Assembly (NCBI GenBank): GCA_900544375.1
Contig: UQUZ01000008.1
Coordinates: 9,428-73,427 of the forward strand
Reading direction: 5' to 3'
DNA from: an uncultured Oscillospiraceae bacterium
GTDB lineage: Bacteria > Bacillota > Clostridia > Oscillospirales > Acutalibacteraceae
Length of the DNA: 64,000 bases
Shown here: positions 50,312 through 58,274 of the stretch, piece after piece
Layout of the letters: each line of letters starts with the position of its first letter
Numbering within the stretch: the stretch's first letter is position 1
Notes under the pieces: generated by a model
Seen by the model: only the letters and a program-made list of their open reading frames with translations
Databases searched by the model: none
Told to the model about the DNA's origin: nothing
Program-made: the position numbers and the translations under genes

Positions 50312-52744
50312 TTGCGAAAAACAAACAAACTGCTTGCGGCCGCACTCGCCATACTCCTTGCGTTCTCTACCGTGTCCCTTTCGCTGACGGCGTTTGCACA
50401 GGGTGATTCCCTTGCAGATCGTATCGCGGCATACAGCGGCGACCTGTCCGACGAGGCGGGCGTAGCGCTTGCCGCAGACTACAAATCGGCCAGCGATGCG
50501 GAAAAGGATGCCGTGGGCGTAGAAAATGTATTAAAGATGTATCAGCTGGCAAGAGCGCGTGTGCAGGCGACGGGTGGATGGTTTCCCAATTACCCGGTTA
50601 ATATTCCGAAATTGATTGGTAACCCTACGGAGATGCAGCAGAAGGCCGCAGCGCTTTATCAGCAGATCATGGGCATTATCGAGGTGGAAGGCCTCAAGCT
50701 GAATTCTTCTACCGACTTTACGCAGGCGGCGGCTAAAGCCGCGCTGGAAACGCTTAACGTTTCTTATGAGACAGCGGAAGAAATCGTGCGCGGCTATCTT
50801 GGCATTTTGGATCAAAAGGGCGAATATTGGGGCGCGAATCAAAATTTTGTCGCGTTGAATCAACTGGGAGTGCTGAATCTGACAGCGGATCTGCAACAAA
50901 ATCCCTTCCGTGCTCAAAATACAGGAGAAACTCAGGAGCAATATGAAGCGGCGAAAGCAGCAGACGCAGCCGGCCGCTACTGGAACACACTTTCTGCGAT
51001 GCCATTCGACAAGGAGCAGAAGCATGCGTTGTCCATCGCACAGGATGTGATCTCCGCTTACCTGCGCTTTTCCCAAGGTGAGGGCGGCATTGACGCCGTG
51101 AAAACATCCCTTTCCGCTTATGACGACCTGAATGCACTCCAGCAGAAGCTGCTTGCGGATTTGAGCTATCCTGTGGCAGTGCTGAATGGGGAAGCGCATC
51201 CTTTCTCTAAGGCTCTACAGTTGATCCGCGGCGAGGCGATGCAAACGCAGTCTCCCGGTATCAAGCCCGTCGAAAAGCCCCATATTACCGGATCGATTGA
51301 CTATCCGGCAGGGATCACCAAACAACAGGCGCAGCAGGCGCTCAGCGCGAGCGACGCTTTCTTAAATGAGGCGTTGGAAATGCTGGTGCCTGCCATTCAG
51401 GAAGCGGGCGGCCTACAGCCGTTTGCAAAGAACCAACTCGCAACGAATGCAATGACAGGCCAGGCACTCGCCGCGGTTTATACGCAGCTGGATTCGCTTA
51501 TTAACAGCGTGATTTCCGATCTGCCGGAATTTGTGCAAACGATTGTAAAGCAGTTAATCGGAAACGCATTGATTCCCGCAGGGGCCGCAGAGCGGCTAAC
51601 GGAGGAAAAATACGCACAGACGAAGGCAGCGCTTTCCGCAGATGGACTAACCTGGCAGAATGCAGACCTTTCCAAAGTCAACTGGGGCTTTTCTGATGGA
51701 GACATGGAAGGTTTCATCGATGCACTGATCGCCGGACTGCGGCCTGTAACAGAGCTGGTTTTCGGCATGCAGCTGCTGAGTCTTGTCGGCGCAGACATAG
51801 CTTTTGAAAACAAAACGGATGATGATGGAAATTTTCAATACGGATTATATGAAAAATTATTCATCCCCATCTACGACGCGCTTGGCATTACCAATGCGTT
51901 GACCAGCGCTGAATACACGGCGCAGGTAAAGCAAAAAACGGAAGAAGCAGGGAATTATGACGCTTACTTGAAGCTTGTATTCTCTCCCCTGCTGCCGTTC
52001 ATTGACCGCCTGTTGGAAAACCCGATAGATACCCTTACCGAAAGGCTCCCTCATCTGGTGTATGAATCCAGAGTGGTATTTGATGCCGTTCGTGAGGCAA
52101 CTCAATCCATCGGTTTTGGGTTGGAAGATCTGGTGGCTCCCTACCTGAGCCTGGACGGCATCTTCAGGCTTGCGGCCGATGCGTTGCAAAACCTGGAGAT
52201 CAATGGACAGAGCGTTTCTCTCACATTGCCGGAGCCGGATTGGGATACTATCGCTTCCCTTGGGAGCTTGGAAGCCGTTCCCACGGCAGGTGCCGGCTAT
52301 GCGCAAAAGTATGCCGTCAAGGCTGATCAGCCCGCCATGTTTGTTACATTGCTCCGCTATGTGGAACAGGCGCTCTCCCAAAACCGGGATGAGATTGAGC
52401 GGCTGATCGGTACGATCGAAGGTGGCGAGGAGCTGCTGCCGATTATTCAGGAGATTCTCGGCTCCCTAAGTCAAAAAGATGCGCTGACCACGCTCGTAAT
52501 TGAGCTGCTTGCGCCGCAGGAACAGGAGCCCTCTGATCCGGATCAAGAAGAAAATCCAGATGAGGAGAACGGCTTCTTCCCAGATGAGGAGGAAACCAAT
52601 GCTGGCGATCCATCTATAGATGATACGAATGAAACGGAAAACCCCAGCACGGGAGGCACTGCCTTCCCCGCGGCTCTTGTGGCAGTTGCCGCTGGCGCTG
52701 GTGTGATCCTGATCCTCAGCAGAAAAAAACTCTCCAAGAAATAA
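50312..52744 (+). CDS. Secreted, NPSTG-anchored surface protein of unknown function
   Basis: 810 residues from TTG (AGGAGGAAGAACC upstream). Signal peptide: KLLAAALAILLAFSTVSL, cleavage after LTAFA. The body (about 30-735) is helical, with repeated sequence styles such as DKEQKHALSIAQDVISAYLRF and PVAVLNGEAHPFSKALQLIRGEA; no known domain is recognised. An Asp/Glu/Pro-rich spacer at about 735-780 precedes NPSTGG, a hydrophobic stretch and the basic tail SRKKLSKK: a sortase signal of the (S/N)PxTG type known for C. difficile sortase B. No sortase gene is in the window. Flanked by its own promoter and terminator. Confidence 0.85.
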   Translation: MRKTNKLLAAALAILLAFSTVSLSLTAFAQGDSLADRIAAYSGDLSDEAGVALAADYKSASDAEKDAVGVENVLKMYQLARARVQATGGWFPNYPVNIPKLIGNPTEMQQKAAALYQQIMGIIEVEGLKLNSSTDFTQAAAKAALETLNVSYETAEEIVRGYLGILDQKGEYWGANQNFVALNQLGVLNLTADLQQNPFRAQNTGETQEQYEAAKAADAAGRYWNTLSAMPFDKEQKHALSIAQDVISAYLRFSQGEGGIDAVKTSLSAYDDLNALQQKLLADLSYPVAVLNGEAHPFSKALQLIRGEAMQTQSPGIKPVEKPHITGSIDYPAGITKQQAQQALSASDAFLNEALEMLVPAIQEAGGLQPFAKNQLATNAMTGQALAAVYTQLDSLINSVISDLPEFVQTIVKQLIGNALIPAGAAERLTEEKYAQTKAALSADGLTWQNADLSKVNWGFSDGDMEGFIDALIAGLRPVTELVFGMQLLSLVGADIAFENKTDDDGNFQYGLYEKLFIPIYDALGITNALTSAEYTAQVKQKTEEAGNYDAYLKLVFSPLLPFIDRLLENPIDTLTERLPHLVYESRVVFDAVREATQSIGFGLEDLVAPYLSLDGIFRLAADALQNLEINGQSVSLTLPEPDWDTIASLGSLEAVPTAGAGYAQKYAVKADQPAMFVTLLRYVEQALSQNRDEIERLIGTIEGGEELLPIIQEILGSLSQKDALTTLVIELLAPQEQEPSDPDQEENPDEENGFFPDEEETNAGDPSIDDTNETENPSTGGTAFPAALVAVAAGAGVILILSRKKLSKK

Positions 52745-52763
52745 TAAAGTGCCATCCATAGAA

Positions 52764-52806
52764 GAACCCTTTGCCCTCTTAGACCAATTGGGCAAAGGGT
52801 TCCTTT
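52764..52806. terminator. Terminator between the surface-protein gene and the ArsC-like gene
   Basis: Perfect 13-bp arms GAACCCTTTGCCC / GGGCAAAGGGTTC, 13-nt loop, short T-rich tails on both strands. Shared by convergent genes. Confidence 0.8.
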
Positions 52807-52865
52807 GTTTAACAGAGCTTAGCAGAAGCGAGGAGCTCCTCACTAATTTTTTGTGCTTCATGTTG

Positions 52866-53219
52866 TCACTTAGTGGTATCAATCCACTGCTGCCATATTT
52901 CCGGGCAGTAGCCGACAGTTGCATATTTCCCGTTTCGCACAATGGGCGTTTGGATCAGTTTTTGATTTTCGAGCAGCTTTTCCTGCCGCGCGCTATCCCC
53001 GGCTAGATAGCGCAGCAGAAGGGCATCAGTGTCTTTCAACTTTGTATCGATCATCTTTTCTAGACCACCGACAGCCGCCTTGACACGCTCAAATTCCCCT
53101 TTGCTCATCCCGTATTTCACCAGGTCAACAAACTGATATTTGATGCCTCTCTCCTTGAAAAAGCGCTCTGCCTTTTTGGTATCAAAGCATTTTGGCTTAC
53201 CAAAAATTTGAAGATTCAT
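52866..53219 (-). CDS. ArsC/Spx-family thioredoxin-fold protein
   Basis: 117 residues from the ATG at 53219 (GGGGAGGAGCACAAAAG upstream). MNLQIFGKPKCFDTKKAERFFKERGIKY is the ArsC/Spx/YffB N-terminus; a single Cys (CFDTKKAE) stands where ArsC has its catalytic Cys and Spx has CxxC. It ends TPIVRNGKYATVGYCPEIW, where the RP of classical ArsC reads PIV. Function likely oxidoreductase-like; arsenate reduction is not supported. Overlaps DUF1653 by 4 bp. Confidence 0.75.
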   Translation of the reverse strand: MNLQIFGKPKCFDTKKAERFFKERGIKYQFVDLVKYGMSKGEFERVKAAVGGLEKMIDTKLKDTDALLLRYLAGDSARQEKLLENQKLIQTPIVRNGKYATVGYCPEIWQQWIDTTK

Positions 53220-53440
53220 CTTTTGTGCTCCTCCCCAATATAAGTAAAACGCGGCACCTGCCGCCCTTGATACATTACTGTTTGAAACCACATAGCAGCC
53301 GGGCGGGCCCAAAGCGCGTGATCTCCATACAATGCTTGGTAAATCACCATTTGCTCCCCTGTTTCTGAATGAGTTGCCACGCCGATCACGTGGTATTCTC
53401 CGCCTTTAAAATGCCGGTATGTTCCCCTTTGGATCTCCAT
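53216..53440 (-). CDS. DUF1653 family protein
   Basis: 74 residues: QRGTYRHFKGGEYHVIGVATHSETGEQMVIYQALYGDHALWARPAAMW, the typical DUF1653 core (single small beta domain), with RFTYIG at the end. Function unknown. RBS AAGGAGGCTGTATCC. It lies between the pentapeptide gene and the ArsC-like gene; the three make up one minus-strand run. Confidence 0.88.
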   Translation of the reverse strand: MEIQRGTYRHFKGGEYHVIGVATHSETGEQMVIYQALYGDHALWARPAAMWFQTVMYQGRQVPRFTYIGEEHKR

Positions 53441-53455
53441 GGATACAGCCTCCTT

Positions 53456-54103
53456 CTATCGAATTTCAACGCCGAGCAGCTTTGCCAATTCCGAAGCCTG
53501 TTCCATCGTTACAATCGCGCCGCGCAATTCGGGGATGGTGACGCGGATTCCCTCCAGATCATCTGAAGTGAAATCAATCCCTTTTAAAGGGGTGTGCAGC
53601 AGCTCGGTTCCCCGTAGCCTGCAATTTTCAAATCGAGTTTTCATTAACTTGGATTCTTGCAGATTGGAATGGGAAAGATCGCATTCCGAAAAAAGTACTT
53701 CCTTACATTTTGCCCGGGAAAAGGCTGCCATCCGTGCCGGACTGTTTTTAAAAATACATTGTTCGAAGGAGGAATCAGAAAAATGAGCGCCCGACAGCTT
53801 ACAATTGGTAAACTGAACGCGGCGAAACAGGCAACGATCAAAAAAGGAACTGGCAAAATCGCAGCTTTCAAACACTACATTGAAAAAGTAAAGCTGTTCT
53901 CCTTTGCATTCTCCAAATCGACAACTGGTGAACCTACATTCCTTCAAGGAGATAATTCGGAGCGTTTCTGTCGGAACGACGCCTCCCTCGAAGTGGATTC
54001 CGGCCAAATCGGATTCTTCCTCCACTGCTTGGCGCAAGATGTTTTCCATATCCTTTTGTAAAATCAGCCGCTCTGGCAGGAGCGGGCCGCGGATTTGCAG
54101 CAT
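53456..54103 (-). CDS. Pentapeptide-repeat protein
   Basis: 215 residues from the ATG at 54103 (AAAGGATGTCTTTT upstream); the open frame to 54490 is antisense to nothing useful and extends through the upp terminator. Repeats A/C-(D/N/x)-(L/F)-x-x run from about 60 to 190 (CRFTSCRFGECKG, FSECDLSHSNLQESKLMKTRF), building a right-handed quadrilateral beta-helix. Length and CDLSHSNL-type repeats resemble the Qnr class, which mimics DNA and protects gyrase, but this is only a possible reading. Tail: TIPELRGAIVTMEQASELAKLLGVEI. Confidence 0.82.
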   Translation of the reverse strand: MLQIRGPLLPERLILQKDMENILRQAVEEESDLAGIHFEGGVVPTETLRIISLKECRFTSCRFGECKGEQLYFFNVVFESCDFASSFFDRCLFRRVQFTNCKLSGAHFSDSSFEQCIFKNSPARMAAFSRAKCKEVLFSECDLSHSNLQESKLMKTRFENCRLRGTELLHTPLKGIDFTSDDLEGIRVTIPELRGAIVTMEQASELAKLLGVEIR

Positions 54104-54191
54104 AAAAGACATCCTTTCGATCATCAACCGCAAGCCAACTGCTCTTGTGAATAAGACGGCTGCGATATAAGCATGATTTGGTTGCTTCGTC

Positions 54192-54228
54192 AAAAAAATA
54201 GCGCGGGACGGCAAGCATCCAGCGCTAT
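54192..54228 (-). terminator. Terminator of upp
   Basis: Minus strand: GATAGCGC / GCGCTAT stem followed by TTTTTTTG. Located between upp and the pentapeptide gene, so upp is a single-gene unit. Confidence 0.82.
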
Positions 54229-54248
54229 CGTTTCCCTTATCGGGGAGA

Positions 54249-54884
54249 TTATTTTGTACCAAAAATACGATCGCCCGCATCGCCGAGGCCGGGGAGGATA
54301 TATCCATGGTCGTTGAGTTTTTCATCAAGCGCCGCGCAGAAAATATCAATATCTGGATGGGCCTTGCATAGCGCGTCAAGCCCTTCAGGCGCAGCAATAA
54401 TGCCCATGAATTTAATCGATTTGGGGCCGCGTTTCTTGATCTGGCTGATTGCATCGATTGCAGAGCCTCCGGTTGCGAGCATCGGGTCAAGAACGATCAC
54501 TTCGCGCTCCTCAATATCAGCAGGCAGCTTGCAGTAATATTCCACAGGCTGAAGCGTATCCGGGTCGCGGTAAAGGCCAATGTGGCCCACGCGAGCGGAG
54601 GGAACCAGTGCCAACACTCCATCCACCATGCCAAGCCCTGCGCGCAGAATTGGGACAAAGGCGAGCTTTTTACCAGAAATAACGCGGGTTTTGGCCACGC
54701 TCACGGGGGTTTCAATCTCCACCTCTTTCAAGGGCAGATCGCGGGTTGCCTCGTAGCACATCAGCATTGCAATTTCACTGACCAGCGCGCGGAATTCCTT
54801 GGAGCCTGTGTTTTTATCACGCAGCAGGGTGAGTTTATGCTGGATGAGCGGATGGTTGGTAATTGTAACGTTTCCCAAATTCAA
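54249..54884 (-). CDS. upp: Uracil phosphoribosyltransferase
   Basis: 211 residues. Converts uracil and PRPP to UMP in pyrimidine salvage. PRPP site [14 protein letters not shown], the N-terminal [32 protein letters not shown] and the uracil-binding C-terminal [17 protein letters not shown] are all present. Length normal. ATG with TTGGAGGTCGTTGAA upstream; own promoter and terminator. Confidence 0.97.
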   Translation of the reverse strand: MNLGNVTITNHPLIQHKLTLLRDKNTGSKEFRALVSEIAMLMCYEATRDLPLKEVEIETPVSVAKTRVISGKKLAFVPILRAGLGMVDGVLALVPSARVGHIGLYRDPDTLQPVEYYCKLPADIEEREVIVLDPMLATGGSAIDAISQIKKRGPKSIKFMGIIAAPEGLDALCKAHPDIDIFCAALDEKLNDHGYILPGLGDAGDRIFGTK

Positions 54885-54911
54885 CGACCTCCAATGATTT
54901 CTTTCTCGTTG

Positions 54912-54940
54912 CGATTATACACCTATCCCGGGAAAAAGAC
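54912..54940 (-). promoter_or_regulatory. Promoter of upp
   Basis: Minus strand: -35 TTGTCT (54935-54940), 17-bp spacer, -10 TATAAT (54912-54917) with an upstream TG. Confidence 0.82.
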
Positions 54941-54975
54941 AAGAGCCGACGGCGCGACTTTTCCCGAGGCAACCG

Positions 54976-55737
54976 TTATAAAAACAACTCATTATCGCGG
55001 CGCAGAGTCTCCACGGGAGCCAGCTTTACGCGAATCGCCTCCTCAGCCTGTGCTGGCAACGCCCGAGCTGCCTTTGGGCAGACTGCGATGCAGCGCAGGC
55101 AGAGAATGCACTGAGACGCCTCTGTCCGATCCGGATGTTTCAATGGAATCGCCCCAACTGGGCATCTCACCGCGCAAAGGCCGCAGTGGATACAGACAGA
55201 GGATACCTCAGGGACTACGGGCATCTGTTTCCATACCTTATAGGGCCTGTTCCCGGGCACTTCAGGGGAAGCAAACTGGCCTGAATTAACCTTATTGAGA
55301 ATTGCTTGTGCCAATCTACTGATCTGCTTCTGATCCTCCTGATCTGGCCTACCGGCCGCAACCGTGCGAACCATGGAATGCTCCGCAAGCAGCGCAGCAG
55401 ATGCGATCGACTGAAAGCCTCGCCGCTCCACAGTATCATTGAGCTCCAACAACGCGTCCTCATAGGCGCGGTTGCCATAGACGGCGATTGTAATTGCCTT
55501 TGTATAGCTGCCTGTGAAGCGGGCAAGCCTCTCCAAAAAACAGGCCGGCATCCGGCCGCCGAAAACAGGACCGGCAATCAAAACGATATCCTTCTCCTCA
55601 AAGTGCATGGCTTTCCCCTGCGGAAGCGACAGATCAACTTCCGTTATTTCCTCTGCCAGCCCCTGCGCCAATAAGCGCGCGGCGCGCAGCGTGCCGCCGG
55701 TAGGGCTGAAAAAAAGCATGGTTAGGGTTTGCAGCAT
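54976..55737 (-). CDS. EFR1-type flavodoxin/ferredoxin fusion protein
   Basis: 253 residues. N-terminal flavodoxin-like domain with the FMN phosphate loop FFSPTGGT and IVLIAGPVFGGRMP; C-terminal two [4Fe-4S] sites CIHCGLCAVRCP and CILCLRCIAVCP. Such fusions shuttle electrons in anaerobes; partner enzymes are unknown. It is the last gene of the minus-strand run that begins with the GH13 enzyme, 33 bp after the HEYGH gene. Confidence 0.88.
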   Translation of the reverse strand: MLQTLTMLFFSPTGGTLRAARLLAQGLAEEITEVDLSLPQGKAMHFEEKDIVLIAGPVFGGRMPACFLERLARFTGSYTKAITIAVYGNRAYEDALLELNDTVERRGFQSIASAALLAEHSMVRTVAAGRPDQEDQKQISRLAQAILNKVNSGQFASPEVPGNRPYKVWKQMPVVPEVSSVCIHCGLCAVRCPVGAIPLKHPDRTEASQCILCLRCIAVCPKAARALPAQAEEAIRVKLAPVETLRRDNELFL

Positions 55738-55770
55738 GATAAAAATCCTTTCTCTGTGTTTTGATTTCTA

Positions 55771-56199
55771 TTATTTCATTTCTCCACGGAAGGAAAGCCC
55801 GCTGAAACGCTCCCCCCAGGCATTCGCCCATTTTTCACAATACAGTGCATAATAGGAAACCTGGTGTTTTTTACGGTATGCCTGGAAGCAATTGCACCAT
55901 ATTGCGGAGGGAAGAGCGATCACAAGCCAGTAAAGCGGCCCCAGCAACAGACATTGGAAGGTGTGGCCATATTCATGAATACGGGTGTTATATGTCCAGC
56001 GTTCGTTTTTATGATCTGCCATGAAGATAAATAATCCCAGAGAAAGCCCGCCAAAATTCCACGGCAGGAAGGTGATAATCGCTTTTTGGAAACGCTCGGT
56101 CCTCCCCTTACGCCGCACAAACAAATGTGCCAGCAGGCCAGCTAGGTTGACTGTTAATCCCCACGTCCACTGTACCAAATAAAACAATACCTTTTTCAC
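55771..56199 (-). CDS. Membrane protein with HEYGH motif, unknown function
   Basis: 142 residues, three likely membrane segments (N-terminal VLFYLVQWTWGLTVNLAGLLAHLF, a second at GGLSLGLFIFMA, a third at LLGPLYWLVIALPSAIW). The sequence HEYGHTFQ has the HExxH arrangement of zinc peptidases; a third ligand is not evident. The start overlaps the symporter end by 4 bp. Family not recognised; it may be a membrane metalloprotease or simply metal-binding. Confidence 0.6.
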   Translation of the reverse strand: MKKVLFYLVQWTWGLTVNLAGLLAHLFVRRKGRTERFQKAIITFLPWNFGGLSLGLFIFMADHKNERWTYNTRIHEYGHTFQCLLLGPLYWLVIALPSAIWCNCFQAYRKKHQVSYYALYCEKWANAWGERFSGLSFRGEMK

Positions 56200-57749
56200 T
56201 GGAGAACCTCCTCGTTCGCCCTATCATAGCGGCCAATCCACATATCTTCAAATTTTTGGCCGCTGATTTTTTCACAGCGCTTTATTTGCTCCTCAGTTAG
56301 TGTGACATACCCCTTTTCTTTCTTCTCCTGTATCGCGGCACGGATCATTTCATGATCTTTTTTTGTCATGGAGTAACGGTAAATGCTAATTGCGGAAAAC
56401 ACCACAAAAATCATCGGCAAAATAGAAAAGGTCAGCCGCACGCCAAAGATGCCCTGCGCGGTTTGAGCGAGCGTATCCTCCTGCCCTGTTACAAAGCCAA
56501 ATGCATTCAAAATGAAGCCGGTCATAGCTGCCATCACACCGCTAACTGTCTTTTTCACAAAGGAAGAGAAAGTGGAGATCACGCCTTCGCGCCGCCGGCC
56601 TGTAATCATTTCGTCCACATCCGTCACATCGGGAAAGATATTCGTCGGCACAAACCCGATGCCCGAAAAGCCGAAATTATAGAGTATGCAGGCGAGAAAA
56701 AGGAAGAAAGCAGGCGTTGATTCATTCATAAAAAGGCCCATGGCAAGGCCGAAAAATAAAATGGGGGCGAGGAGTTTTCCGCAACGCTGCTTGCCGAACT
56801 TCATCGTCAGCCAATAATTTAGTGGAAAACCTGAGGCCTCCGCCACTCCGGATACCGTCGTCAGCATGTTGAAAAGGCTGAAGCGCTGAGCAATATATTT
56901 GATAAAATACTGATCTGTATTGCTGTAAAATCCGGTGCACATCATATTAAAAAAGCTGATCACAAAATATTGCCGGAAGGCGCGGTTGCGGAACACCTGT
57001 ACGTATTCTCCAATGCTTTCCCGGAGGCTGAGCGGCGGCAGTTCCATACCAAGGGAGCTGGGCTCCCATGTTTTTTTAAATGTAAAAATCAATGGCAGGG
57101 AGAACCACAGGCAAAGCACGATGCCCAACACCATAAATTTTGTCCGGGAGCCTGCCGAAAGCGATTCCATATCAAAAAAGCCGAGCGTAATAGACACCAG
57201 CATGAAGGAAGAAACCATACCTACTGAATTCATCAAATAGCCGACGGAATTATACTGTGTGCGCAGCGAATAGGCAGGCGCAAGCTCCGGCAGCATGGCG
57301 GTATGCGGCACAACCACGAGCGTATATGCAGTGCTGAATAAAATATAGGCGGCGCTGTAATAAACCATGGTGTAAAGCGGGTTTCCAAGGGCAGAAATGC
57401 CGAAGGAATACCACATCATAAAGTAAGTAACGGCAATTGGAATCACGCCCCACAGAAGGTAGCGCCTGTGCCGCCCATATTTCGAACGAGTCCGATCTGT
57501 AATCAAGCCCATGACTGGGTCTGAAACAGCATCCCAAAGCTTTGCAAACAGGATGACAAGCCCTGCTTGCCCTGCATTCAGTTTTTCCACTTCCGTCAAA
57601 AAGGAGAGAAAATAAATGCCAATGATGTAGGTAGAGCCACCACTGAAGATATTGGCGGAGCTATAGGCAATCATTGGAAAAACCGTGCTTCCAAAGCTTC
57701 CCTCCACGCCAATTGCCGCTTTAAAACGTTCCCACATTGTTTCAATCAT
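56196..57749 (-). CDS. GPH-family sugar:cation symporter (MFS)
   Basis: 517 residues, twelve membrane segments. GPH family features: FAKLWDAVSDPVMGLITDRTRSKYGRHRRYLLWG at the first cytoplasmic loops and DVTDVDEMITGRRREGVISTFSSFVKK in the second half. Imports glycosides, pentosides or related sugars with Na+ or H+. The adjacent GH13 enzyme suggests an alpha-glucoside (inference). The C-terminal tail (about 45 residues, EKKEKGYVTLTEEQIKRCEKISGQKFEDMW) is long and charged. Confidence 0.87.
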   Translation of the reverse strand: MIETMWERFKAAIGVEGSFGSTVFPMIAYSSANIFSGGSTYIIGIYFLSFLTEVEKLNAGQAGLVILFAKLWDAVSDPVMGLITDRTRSKYGRHRRYLLWGVIPIAVTYFMMWYSFGISALGNPLYTMVYYSAAYILFSTAYTLVVVPHTAMLPELAPAYSLRTQYNSVGYLMNSVGMVSSFMLVSITLGFFDMESLSAGSRTKFMVLGIVLCLWFSLPLIFTFKKTWEPSSLGMELPPLSLRESIGEYVQVFRNRAFRQYFVISFFNMMCTGFYSNTDQYFIKYIAQRFSLFNMLTTVSGVAEASGFPLNYWLTMKFGKQRCGKLLAPILFFGLAMGLFMNESTPAFFLFLACILYNFGFSGIGFVPTNIFPDVTDVDEMITGRRREGVISTFSSFVKKTVSGVMAAMTGFILNAFGFVTGQEDTLAQTAQGIFGVRLTFSILPMIFVVFSAISIYRYSMTKKDHEMIRAAIQEKKEKGYVTLTEEQIKRCEKISGQKFEDMWIGRYDRANEEVLQ

Positions 57750-57767
57750 CCCCTCGTTGATTATCGG

Positions 57768-58256
57768 TTACCTATCCAACGCCTGTTCAAGAAGCCCCAA
57801 TCCGAATTGATAGGATTCTGCAAAGACTCCTGCCGCAGTTTTCAGCGCGGTTAGATTTGCCATGTCATCGTTGGTATATTGCCCATCCCCCAAAATCTGG
57901 ATCATCAGAGCATATATCGTATCCATTTTCTTCTTTGCCTTTGCAAAGAAGGGCTGAATTTCCTGGCAGCCGCTTGGAACCGGGATTTTTTCAAAACCCG
58001 CAAGCCTTGTCGTAAGCGTATCGGCCGCAGCGTTTCCCGCTTCGGTATCGCCGCTTTGCAGGCTAGCGGTAAATGCATGGATTTGCTGTGTGCAATCGCT
58101 TTGAAAGGCTTCCATGCTGCTTTGATACTGCCGCATTTGAAGAAGTGCGCTGTCGTCTGGAGCGGTGCTCTCCGGTTGTGCCCGTTCGCCGCAGCCTAAG
58201 AAAGAGAGAAACAGTGCCGTAATCAGTAAAAGAGACGCTATTTTTTTCCACTTCAT
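57768..58256 (-). CDS. Small lipoprotein of unknown function
   Basis: 162 residues. Lipobox in LLLITALFLSFLGC puts it on the outer face of the membrane. The rest is helical (QYQSSMEAFQSDCTQQIHAFTASLQSG, KAKKKMDTIYALMIQILGDG) with no known domain. It sits between the GH13 gene and the symporter on the same strand, in one operon. A role in sugar capture is a guess only. Confidence 0.7.
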   Translation of the reverse strand: MKWKKIASLLLITALFLSFLGCGERAQPESTAPDDSALLQMRQYQSSMEAFQSDCTQQIHAFTASLQSGDTEAGNAAADTLTTRLAGFEKIPVPSGCQEIQPFFAKAKKKMDTIYALMIQILGDGQYTNDDMANLTALKTAAGVFAESYQFGLGLLEQALDR

Positions 58257-58274
58257 GAATGCAATGCCGCCCCC

